DNA of 64,000 nucleotides from NCBI GenBank assembly GCA_050258815.1, contig JBLMZM010000238.1, positions 11,308 to 75,307 on the forward strand. Direction: 5' to 3'. A program made the position numbers and the translations under genes. Positions 44,245 to 51,557 of the stretch are shown piece after piece. Numbering within the stretch: the stretch's first letter is position 1; each line of letters begins with the position of its first letter. The stretch is from JAAXKN01 sp050258815 (GTDB lineage: Bacteria; Bacteroidota; Ignavibacteria; Ignavibacteriales; SURF-24). The notes beneath the pieces were generated by a model. It made no database searches. It was given only the letters and a program-made list of their open reading frames with translations, and had not been told where the DNA came from.

Positions 44245-45559
44245 AATTGTAATATTATTAATGGTAATACTGGGCTGCAGCAATAACCTGCATGCCCAGT
44301 TCTCTTTGTACGGAAATACCGGATACGGCTATAATCAGAACCCGCTTTACAATTACCAGAAAAAACCTGACCAGATCCGCCAATCTTACCTGGAACTAAA
44401 CTACCTTAAGGAACTTGATAATTCCAGCTTTACATTTAGTTATGTCAGCGGACTCATGTTATTTAATGAATTTCAGGACAGGAATTTCTACGAACATAAT
44501 TTCTATACAAAATATAATATCAGGTTTGCAAAAGTTCATACTATTCACCTGTCTGACGGAAAGCCGGAATCTGAAGATTCCACGGCTGCTCTTCAGGAAG
44601 AAGCCATTCAGGATGATTCGGTTCAGGTAGATCAGGAAGAGGAATCAGTTGAAGACTCAACCGACAGCTATCTTAGTCTCGCCTTTCAGGCCGGTGCACG
44701 GCATGACAAGGAGGTATTCAGGGAATTTGATAACTTCGGTACAGGACTGACATTGTCTTATAAAATGATGATGGGAGATTCTTATTCACTGCGGCTTGCA
44801 AATTCAGCCGTATTCAGGAATTATAATAATCTTTCTGAGCTATCTAATGTAACAGACATTACCTCGCTCCAGATAGCCAACAAATATAACGGATCGTTTA
44901 CTTATGGTATTCTGCTTACAGGAGGTTTCAAATATTATACGCAGTCGATATATGACACTACAAAGTTTGAAACCAAAAGAAGCTTTAATCAGAAGTCACA
45001 GGGCAAGGGTAAACTCGGATCTAAAATAAATGTGCCTTCTGCTAAACAGATTCTCATTCAGCCTCAGGCAAACGGTACTTCACAGTTCGCAGCAGGCTTA
45101 TTCTTCGGTCAGAATTGGGGCAGCAGCAGCTCTTTAAGAGCCGATTTCTTATACAGGTACAATCCCAGGACCCAGACCAGGTACCTTGCGCAATATGCAA
45201 ATACATCCATGCTTTCTGAAGACATCTATAACGATTTCTTCAGCTATCAGGGACCTGAGACAAAGCTTCAGCTAAACCAATCACTCCCTTTTAATATTCA
45301 GATGAGCATTGAATACCTTTTCATGCACAAATTATTTGAAGCACCAGCCCTCAACCTTGAAGGTGTACAAACCGATAATAAAAAGAGAAATGATATTTAT
45401 AATTCAGCTGATTTAAGTTTTTCAAGATCTTTCAATTTATTTAAAGGTTTTGAATTCAATATATCATTAACCACGGGGATTATAAGAAACCAGTCAAACG
45501 ATGATTACAATGATTTCTCCTCTTATCATTTCTCAGGAGCAATCGGAATAGGATTTTAA
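44216..45559 (+). CDS. Outer-membrane beta-barrel-like protein of the exopolysaccharide operon
   Basis: A 447-residue exported protein; ATG 44216 has AGAGGAAG upstream and overlaps the synthase gene by 29 bases. The signal peptide ends ILGCSNNLHA-Q; the ILGC could be a lipobox, but the HA-Q site favours ordinary signal cleavage. The rest alternates aromatic/polar strands separated by Asn/Asp turns and ends in F (IGIGF), as outer-membrane barrels do. An acidic insert at about 115-150 (SEDST...DDSVQVDQEEE) stands out and may line a periplasmic or external loop. By position it could be the export porin, the job PgaA, BcsC or AlgE does. No family is recognised. Confidence 0.68.
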   Translation: MLKMSYRLNEIVILLMVILGCSNNLHAQFSLYGNTGYGYNQNPLYNYQKKPDQIRQSYLELNYLKELDNSSFTFSYVSGLMLFNEFQDRNFYEHNFYTKYNIRFAKVHTIHLSDGKPESEDSTAALQEEAIQDDSVQVDQEEESVEDSTDSYLSLAFQAGARHDKEVFREFDNFGTGLTLSYKMMMGDSYSLRLANSAVFRNYNNLSELSNVTDITSLQIANKYNGSFTYGILLTGGFKYYTQSIYDTTKFETKRSFNQKSQGKGKLGSKINVPSAKQILIQPQANGTSQFAAGLFFGQNWGSSSSLRADFLYRYNPRTQTRYLAQYANTSMLSEDIYNDFFSYQGPETKLQLNQSLPFNIQMSIEYLFMHKLFEAPALNLEGVQTDNKKRNDIYNSADLSFSRSFNLFKGFEFNISLTTGIIRNQSNDDYNDFSSYHFSGAIGIGF

Positions 45560-45560
45560 C

Positions 45561-47675
45561 TTGAAAAGGAAAATACAATTCTTACTTTTAGCTTTCTTTG
45601 TCAGTTCTTCCCTGTTTGCTTCAGGATGGAACTGGCAGAATCCGAGCCCTCAGGGAAATACTCTCTGGGCCGTTTCATTCTATAACCAGTTTTATGGTTA
45701 TGCAGTAGGAGAATATGGTACAATTATGTTCAGCCCTGATGGCGGCCATTCATGGGATGTCCAGTATGAGGCAATTACAGACCACCTGCGCAGTGTTTCA
45801 GTCGTAGATTCAATTACTGCCTGGTTTGCGGGTGACTACGGAACAATATTCTCTACAACTGACGGAGGCTCCACATGGACACAGCAGAACAATAAAAACG
45901 GCACCCCGCTTAATACTAACGGTCTGAACACGATATTTTTTACCGATAAATCACACGGATGGGCAGGGGGTGATAACGGCACCATACTTTATACCTCAAA
46001 CGGAGGAGCCAAATGGACCCAGCAATCAGCTGGTGTTCCGGCAGGTGTAAGCATAACCAGCATTTATTTTGTTGACACAAATAAGGGCTGGGCAGTAGGT
46101 ACCAACGGAATCATACTCTATACTTCCAACGGCGGCACCAGCTGGAGCACACAGAAAACCACGGGACAAACGGCGTCAATGGTGAAGTTTATCTCTTCAA
46201 CAACCGGTTACGTCGTTGGTAATAATGGCTCCATTTTCGTTACAAAAAATTCAGGATCAGTCTGGAATCAGGTAACTGTTAACGGAGTGACCTCAGGACT
46301 TAATGATATTGCTTTCGTTTCATCTTCTGAATTCTATATTGCCGGGGATAACGGGACGCTTCTCCACTCAACTGATGCCGGACAAAGCTGGAATTCCGAA
46401 CCTATGAATACTTACGCATCCATACACGGTTTGTCAGCATTTTCTAACTCTGTTTATGCTGTTGGTGAATTCGGGCTGACTGCCCTAAAGGCTGGCTCAA
46501 ATCCCTGGAAATACAATTGTAAAGGTACTATTCCAAGTCTGAACTGGATCGTCTTTGCCGATAAGCTCAATGGTTATGCAGTAGGACAATATGGTTATAT
46601 GATTAAAACCACTGATGGAGGAAAAAGCTGGACTGAAATTACAAAGGGTATTACGGGTGACTCGTTTTTTGGCGCTGATGCAACTGACAAGGATCACCTC
46701 TGGGTAGTCGGTGACCTGGGCATATTGCTCTACACACCCGACGGAGGCAGCAGCTGGACACAACAGATAAATACTGCACTTGATCCAATTACAATATTGT
46801 CTGTTAGTTTTGTGGATCAGAACCATGGCTGGGCTGTTGGCAGTCAGGGAAAAGTTATTCGCACGGTTGACGGAGGGAAAAACTGGGTTAAACAAAATCC
46901 TAATACCACAAAAATCCTTTTCGGCGTTAAGTTCAAGGATCTTAATAACGGCTGGATATGTGGCGAGGATGGCATTATACTGCATACAACTAACGGGGGT
47001 GATACCTGGACACCGCAAGCAAGCAATACTTCCTCAGCAATCCTTTCGGTTTATTTTATCGATAAGCTGAATGGATATTGTTCCGGTACAAATGGAACAA
47101 TACTAAAAACAACTGATGGTGGTGGGAAATGGACTGCATTAACCAGCTCAACTACCCTTAACATAAATTTTGTCGGCGGTACATCTGTAAATTCACTTTG
47201 GGCAGCCGGTGACAGCGGTCTTTTGCTGCGCAGTACCGATGGTGGTTTAAGCTGGTCACAGCAATTTGCAGCTACGGGTTACGATCTTTTTTCTCTTGGC
47301 ATAGTTGACGAGTCCTCTGCCTGGCTCTGCGGTGATTTAGGAACCGTAATGGCGCTGGATAATCCTTCCTCATCTACAGACGTAAATGCCGGGAAACTTA
47401 ATAGTGTTCCACAGAACTTTAACCTTTTCCAGAATTACCCAAACCCATTTAACCCGTCAACAGTAATAAGCTATCAGTTATCTAAAGCTGATCATGTGAG
47501 CCTAAGGGTTTATGACATACTGGGAAGAACAATTGCAACGCTTGTAAATGAATATCAAACATCCGGCAGGTACTCAGTAGATTTCAATGGCAGCTATCTT
47601 TCAAGCGGAATATACTTCTATGAACTTAAAGCAGGGACATATTCTGAAATCAGAAAAATGTCTCTGCTTAAGTAG
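45561..47675 (+). CDS. Secreted YCF48-type beta-propeller protein with C-terminal sorting domain
   Basis: A 704-residue exported protein starting at TTG 45561, just 1 base after the preceding stop. Signal peptide ends SSLFAS-G. Residues 20-610 hold about a dozen repeats of the YCF48/BNR-like pattern (GWAVGTNGIILYTSNGGTSW; GYAVGQYGYMIKTTDGGKSW), giving one large or two stacked beta-propellers. Residues 625-704 are the sorting domain (QNYPNPFNPSTVISYQLS; final MSLLK) for surface attachment by a type IX-like system. Its tight linkage to the synthase genes suggests it binds or organises the secreted polymer at the cell surface. The sequence shows no catalytic motif. Confidence 0.85.
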   Translation: MKRKIQFLLLAFFVSSSLFASGWNWQNPSPQGNTLWAVSFYNQFYGYAVGEYGTIMFSPDGGHSWDVQYEAITDHLRSVSVVDSITAWFAGDYGTIFSTTDGGSTWTQQNNKNGTPLNTNGLNTIFFTDKSHGWAGGDNGTILYTSNGGAKWTQQSAGVPAGVSITSIYFVDTNKGWAVGTNGIILYTSNGGTSWSTQKTTGQTASMVKFISSTTGYVVGNNGSIFVTKNSGSVWNQVTVNGVTSGLNDIAFVSSSEFYIAGDNGTLLHSTDAGQSWNSEPMNTYASIHGLSAFSNSVYAVGEFGLTALKAGSNPWKYNCKGTIPSLNWIVFADKLNGYAVGQYGYMIKTTDGGKSWTEITKGITGDSFFGADATDKDHLWVVGDLGILLYTPDGGSSWTQQINTALDPITILSVSFVDQNHGWAVGSQGKVIRTVDGGKNWVKQNPNTTKILFGVKFKDLNNGWICGEDGIILHTTNGGDTWTPQASNTSSAILSVYFIDKLNGYCSGTNGTILKTTDGGGKWTALTSSTTLNINFVGGTSVNSLWAAGDSGLLLRSTDGGLSWSQQFAATGYDLFSLGIVDESSAWLCGDLGTVMALDNPSSSTDVNAGKLNSVPQNFNLFQNYPNPFNPSTVISYQLSKADHVSLRVYDILGRTIATLVNEYQTSGRYSVDFNGSYLSSGIYFYELKAGTYSEIRKMSLLK

Positions 47676-47712
47676 TATGCCACAATATTGACAGAAAGGA
47701 TAAACGATGTAA

Positions 47713-48444
47713 TTATTCGATTTCAAAGGAAGCCGAAACAACGGCAGTAATTTCCTTTTCAATAGAACTTACATCGTTTATACCGTAATCAGCAACCATG
47801 TTTGAAAATTTGGGAGTAATCTGGAGAATTCCCATTCTTGCATTTCTTAATGGCCCCAGCGACCTGCTCGTAGAAGCCGCAATTTTTTCAGCCCTGTTCA
47901 TCGCATCCCTGGCTGCCTCGGCCTGAATCTGAATCTTTAAGTCAGCAAGTTTCGTGTAATGATACTCAGGCATTTCTACCATAAAACTTACCCCCTTGTT
48001 GATTAGTGAACTGATATCAAGGGAAATATCCTTTATCTTCTGAACTTCACCTGAACTAATTTCAATGCGCTGACTGTAAGTATATCCCAGAATTTTATTC
48101 GTCTGAATTCCGTTGGACCCTATTTCGAATATTGGGATTGAAGTTATTGTAAAGAAATTAATCTTTTCCTTTGGAAATCCTTTTTCAGCAAGATAATTAA
48201 TAAGTATAGGCTTTTGCACACTCAACTCATTGTATGCAGCTTCTGCTGTAAGAGCCCGTGTGGTAATGGTGCCCCGTAAAAAACCCAGGTCAGAAACTAT
48301 TTCTTTTTTCGCAGAACCTGTAACCGTAATCATCTGTCCGGATTTGTTGTTTGAACGCCACGTAAGTGAAAGTATAAGAGCACAAATAATGAACCCCGCC
48401 GCCAGAACTGCAGCAGGCCAGATATAATAATTCTTCTCTTTCAT
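47713..48444 (-). CDS. SIMPL (DUF541) domain protein, membrane-anchored
   Basis: A 243-residue protein with an N-terminal membrane anchor (about 10-28, AAVLAAGFIICALILSLTW). The remaining sequence is the SIMPL/DUF541 domain: MITVTGSAKKEIVSDL, the middle DISSLINKGVSF and the late AARDAMNRAEKIAASTSRSLG. Family members include BP26/OMP28 and YggE and are linked to envelope or oxidative-stress functions. It would face the periplasm. AGGAGC precedes the ATG. It lies 79 bp downstream of pyrC on the same strand, with palindromes between them. Confidence 0.9.
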   Translation of the reverse strand: MKEKNYYIWPAAVLAAGFIICALILSLTWRSNNKSGQMITVTGSAKKEIVSDLGFLRGTITTRALTAEAAYNELSVQKPILINYLAEKGFPKEKINFFTITSIPIFEIGSNGIQTNKILGYTYSQRIEISSGEVQKIKDISLDISSLINKGVSFMVEMPEYHYTKLADLKIQIQAEAARDAMNRAEKIAASTSRSLGPLRNARMGILQITPKFSNMVADYGINDVSSIEKEITAVVSASFEIE

Positions 48445-48464
48445 GATCGCTCCTGATATTTTAA

Positions 48465-48518
48465 TCCGGAATTCCGGAATTCAGAGACTATATGCTCAGA
48501 CCCCGGAAGTCCGGACTT
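48465..48518. repeat. Three overlapping or adjacent CCGGA palindromes between pyrC and the SIMPL gene
   Basis: Two overlapping 14-base perfect palindromes (48465-48478, TCCGGAATTCCGGA, and 48469-48482, GAATTCCGGAATTC) and a 12-base palindrome (48507-48518, AAGTCCGGACTT) all carry the core TCCGGA. They may bind a dimeric regulator or act as hairpins. Confidence 0.6.
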
Positions 48519-48523
48519 AAGGG

Positions 48524-49813
48524 TTAAATGGCAAAGAACTTTTCTTCAAATAGCATTTGTCCGCTGTTTATCACTCCAATTGACTTGCCGGTTAACAGAC
48601 GCTTGTCAAAAGGTGAATTCTTCGACCTGGATCTGAAGGACTTAACGTCAACAGTCCATATTAATGATGGATCGATAATTGTCATATTCGCTTTTTCGCC
48701 AACAGCAAACTGAGGGACAGGAATGTTAAGTATTTTTCGCGGGTTTGTTGACAGTTTTTCAACCAGCTGTTCAATCGAAAGTATCTTTTTGTGTACCAGC
48801 TCGCTTAAAGCAAGGCCAAGTTCTGTCTCAAGTCCAACAATTCCATTGGGCGCGTAAATAAACTCCATCTCCTTTTCTTCAATTGAATGAGGAGCGTGAT
48901 CACTGGCAATGCAGTCAATTGTTCCGTCTTTTAATCCCTCAAGTATTGCCTCCACATCTTCCCTCGTTCTAAGGGGAGGATTCATCTTGGTATTTGTATC
49001 ATAAGTCTTAAGGGCCTCTTCAGTAAGCGTAAAATGATGAGGTGTTACTTCAGCAGTTACCTTAATCCCCTTCTTCTTAGCCTGTCTTACCAGTTCCACA
49101 GAATTTTTTGTACTGATATGAGCAATGTGAATCCTGCCTCCGGTATATTCAGCCATGAGTATATCACGCATTACAACAATATCTTCAGCAATCGATGGCA
49201 TTGCAGGCAGACCCAAAAATGTGGAAGTAAGCCCTTCATTCATTGCCCCGCCGGAAAGAGATTCATCCTCAGCATGTTCAATAATCGGAAGGTTATACAT
49301 ACTGGCATATTCAAATGCAATTCTTAGCATTCTGGCGGTCTTTACTGCATCTCCGTCATCCGAAAAAGCAACAACGCCTGCTTCATTCAGTTCAGCCATC
49401 GGAGAAAGGGACTCCCCTTTTCTGTTCATAGTTACGGCACCCACAGGATAAACATCAACAAGATGGGCTTTGGCCTTTTCTCTTATAAAATTTACCACCT
49501 CTGCAGAATCAATAGCAGGATTTGTATTAGGCATACAGGCAACCCCGGTATAACCGCCGGCAGCAGCACTGTTGCATCCTGTAACTACCGTCTCTTCGTC
49601 CTCGCGTCCAGGTTCTCTTAGATGAACGTGCATATCAAAAAGTCCAGGCACGCAATACTTATCGTTTAATTCATATATCCTGGCGTTTTTAGAATCCTCA
49701 GCCGTAAGTCCGCCGATTCTGGTAATTACACCATTTGTAATCAGTACATCAGTTTTTTCATTTAGTTTCTGCTCTGGGTTAAGCAGAATCACATTCTTAA
49801 GTATTATTTTCAT
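48524..49813 (-). CDS. pyrC: Dihydroorotase
   Basis: A 429-residue class I dihydroorotase. Metal-binding residues appear in DMHVHLREPGRED (His-x-His, Arg-Glu-Pro-Gly), PIIEHAEDE (His), IHIAHISTKNSV (His) and CIASDHAPHSIEEKE (Asp, catalytic site). It has no obvious inactive substitutions. It converts carbamoyl aspartate to dihydroorotate in pyrimidine synthesis. The start codon overlaps the stop of pyrB by 4 nt (ATGA), so translation is coupled, and both follow pyrR. The next expected genes (pyrD, carAB, pyrE/F) are not in the window. Confidence 0.95.
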   Translation of the reverse strand: MKIILKNVILLNPEQKLNEKTDVLITNGVITRIGGLTAEDSKNARIYELNDKYCVPGLFDMHVHLREPGREDEETVVTGCNSAAAGGYTGVACMPNTNPAIDSAEVVNFIREKAKAHLVDVYPVGAVTMNRKGESLSPMAELNEAGVVAFSDDGDAVKTARMLRIAFEYASMYNLPIIEHAEDESLSGGAMNEGLTSTFLGLPAMPSIAEDIVVMRDILMAEYTGGRIHIAHISTKNSVELVRQAKKKGIKVTAEVTPHHFTLTEEALKTYDTNTKMNPPLRTREDVEAILEGLKDGTIDCIASDHAPHSIEEKEMEFIYAPNGIVGLETELGLALSELVHKKILSIEQLVEKLSTNPRKILNIPVPQFAVGEKANMTIIDPSLIWTVDVKSFRSRSKNSPFDKRLLTGKSIGVINSGQMLFEEKFFAI

Positions 49814-50745
49814 CTTCCATCCGCCTTATTTAATGTTCCTAAAAGGTAAAGTACAGCCATCCTTACAGCCACACCGTTTGTAACCTGATCAAGTATTATT
49901 TGATATGGTCCGTCAGCTACTTCCGAGGATATTTCAACTCCCCTGTTAATGGGTCCCGGGTGCAGAATAACTATATCCTTCCCGTGTTTCTCAAGCCTTT
50001 CTGAAGTAATTCCAAAATAGTTATGATATTCCCTCAATGAAGGAAAAGTTCCTCCGGCCTGGCGCTCCAGCTGAATTCTGAGCACATTCAAGACATCATT
50101 CTCACTAATGGCCTGGTCAATATTGTGGATTACCCTGACTCCCAGTTTATCAATATCGCGCGGAATCATTGATGCAGGTCCGCAAAGGGATACTTCGGCA
50201 CCCATTGCCTTAAGGCCGAAGATGTTTGAAAGCGCAACACGGCTGTGAGCTATATCTCCGACAATACAGACCTTCAGTCCCGTAAGCCTTCCAAACTTTT
50301 CCCTGATGGAATACATATCCAGCAAAGCCTGTGTAGGATGTTCATGAGTTCCGTCACCTGCGTTAATTATATTCGCATTTGAGATGCGGGTTAAAAACTG
50401 AGGCACACCGGCAGATGCATGCCGTATGACTATCATATCAACTTTCATGGCTTCGATGTTTTTCACAGTATCCTTGAAGGTCTCCCCCTTTTTTGTGCTG
50501 CTTGTCGAGGTTGAGAAGTTGATGGTATCAGCTGAAAGTCTCTTCTGTGCTAGTTCAAACGAAATCCTGGTGCGCGTAGAATTTTCAAAAAACAGATTTA
50601 CCACCGTTTTCCCCTGCAGTGTAGGCACTTTTTTAATTGGCCTTTCCAACACCTCTCTGAAAGTAACGGCAGTATCAAGTATCAGTTGTATATCTTCTTT
50701 GGGCACACCTTGTAAACCTAACAAATGTCTGCTTGATAAAGGCAT
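49810..50745 (-). CDS. pyrB: Aspartate carbamoyltransferase catalytic subunit
   Basis: A 311-residue carbamoyltransferase. The carbamoyl-phosphate motif is FENSTRTRISFELA, and HPTQALLDMYSI is the second conserved site. The C-terminal domain has VCIVGDIAHSRVALSN (a typical Asp-loop) and HPGPINRGVEI. Length fits the trimeric catalytic chain; no pyrI regulatory chain is nearby. AAGAGAGA lies upstream of the ATG. The gene starts 71 bp after pyrR, with an intrinsic terminator in the gap, and overlaps pyrC. Confidence 0.95.
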   Translation of the reverse strand: MPLSSRHLLGLQGVPKEDIQLILDTAVTFREVLERPIKKVPTLQGKTVVNLFFENSTRTRISFELAQKRLSADTINFSTSTSSTKKGETFKDTVKNIEAMKVDMIVIRHASAGVPQFLTRISNANIINAGDGTHEHPTQALLDMYSIREKFGRLTGLKVCIVGDIAHSRVALSNIFGLKAMGAEVSLCGPASMIPRDIDKLGVRVIHNIDQAISENDVLNVLRIQLERQAGGTFPSLREYHNYFGITSERLEKHGKDIVILHPGPINRGVEISSEVADGPYQIILDQVTNGVAVRMAVLYLLGTLNKADGR

Positions 50746-50778
50746 TTTATTCTCTCTTAAATTTTAAAGTATTGTTAT

Positions 50779-50808
50779 AAAAAAAAAGGCGAAACACCGT
50801 TCGCCTTT
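50779..50808 (-). terminator. Intrinsic terminator between pyrR and pyrB
   Basis: On the minus strand, immediately after pyrR, a 9-bp perfect stem (50800-50808 with 50785-50793) is followed by nine T residues. It is an unusually strong signal in the middle of a pyr operon and should reduce pyrBC expression unless read through. Confidence 0.85.
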
Positions 50809-50816
50809 AAAAAAAA

Positions 50817-51362
50817 TCATTCTTTGGAAACATCTACCAAATAGATGGCATCTTCATCGTCTACTTCTTTCATTTTAACTTTTACTTCCTCATTTATTGA
50901 GGTAGGAATGTTCTTCCCTATAAAATCTGCTTTTATAGGAAGCTCACGGTGACCCCTGTCGACCAGAACACAAAGCTGTATTGTACTTGGCCTGCCCATG
51001 TCCATAAGGGCTCCCAGAGCTGATCTGACGGTTCTTCCCGTATAAAGAACGTCATCAATCAGAACAACATCCTTCTCGTTGATATCAAATGTAATATTGG
51101 TAACGGAAACCTGAGGCTGTTTTAACCGCTTGCGGAAATCATCTCTGTAAAGTGTGATATCCAGTACGCCAAAAGGAGGTTCGGTACCGTCAATCTCATT
51201 TATTTTTTCAAGGATCCTTCTGGAAATAAACTCTCCGCGGGTGCGCATACCTATCAGCACCAGATTTTTTGTACCCTTGTTCCGTTCCACTATTTCATGC
51301 GCCAGACGCGTAATGGTACGGTTCATACCTTCCTGGTCAATTATTTTGGCTTTTATGTTCAT
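50817..51362 (-). CDS. pyrR: Bifunctional pyr operon regulator/uracil phosphoribosyltransferase
   Basis: A 181-residue PyrR from ATG 51362. The frame is open to 51386, but the family starts as here (MNIKAKIIDQEGMNRT; TRLAHEIVERNKG) and the ribosome-binding site AAGGGGG lies upstream. The PRPP-binding motif is DVVLIDDVLYTGRTVRSAL. Residues LIGMRTRGEFISRRI and RGHRELPIKADFIGKN are typical. PyrR binds UMP/UTP and the leader RNA of pyr genes to promote termination; it also has weak uracil phosphoribosyltransferase activity. It heads the pyrR-pyrB-pyrC operon and has its own candidate binding hairpin upstream. Confidence 0.93.
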   Translation of the reverse strand: MNIKAKIIDQEGMNRTITRLAHEIVERNKGTKNLVLIGMRTRGEFISRRILEKINEIDGTEPPFGVLDITLYRDDFRKRLKQPQVSVTNITFDINEKDVVLIDDVLYTGRTVRSALGALMDMGRPSTIQLCVLVDRGHRELPIKADFIGKNIPTSINEEVKVKMKEVDDEDAIYLVDVSKE

Positions 51363-51464
51363 ATACAAAAAATCCCCCTTGACCATAATAGTCGCGGAGG
51401 TTCTCCTATTTTATTAAGTATTATTTAGTTCTTTGTTATACATCCTTTTTTACCTCGCTGGATA
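51363..51464 (-). promoter_or_regulatory. PyrR-responsive leader: binding hairpin, antiterminator and terminator
   Basis: Read on the minus strand. (1) PyrR-binding loop at 51451-51464: UAUCCAGCGAGGUA, which fits the consensus ARUCCNGNGAGGYU except that the outermost A-U pair is swapped to U-A, keeping the pair. Below it the stem continues with a bulged AAC on the 5' side. (2) Antiterminator: GCGAGGU of the loop can pair with ACCUCCGC at 51394-51401 (one bulged C). (3) Terminator: CCUCC of the same region can pair instead with GGGGG at 51374-51378, followed by AUUUUUUG. The terminator's 3' arm also contains the pyrR ribosome-binding site. This is the architecture of B. subtilis-type PyrR attenuators. 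Confidence 0.72.
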
Positions 51465-51512
51465 AAGTTAAAAGATTCAATTTCACTGCTTAAGTTAAAA
51501 CATTTTTTTAAT

Positions 51513-51541
51513 AAAGTAAAGCCGGATAGATTTTTTGACAA
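51513..51541 (-). promoter_or_regulatory. Predicted promoter of the pyrR-pyrB-pyrC operon
   Basis: Minus strand: -35 TTGTCA (51536-51541), 17-base spacer, -10 TACTTT (51513-51518). The -10 also fits the TAnnTTT element of Bacteroidota. Transcription would begin near 51505, giving a leader of about 140 bases. The predicted PyrR hairpin then begins about 41 bases from the start. Confidence 0.6.
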
Positions 51542-51557
51542 TGGTATTTTTCAACTG

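Noticed and set aside
44216..45559. Considered as a lipoprotein because of ILGC near the signal peptide
   Set aside because: A better signal peptidase I site (LHA-Q) lies a few residues later and the mature part looks like an outer-membrane barrel. Left open in the entry.
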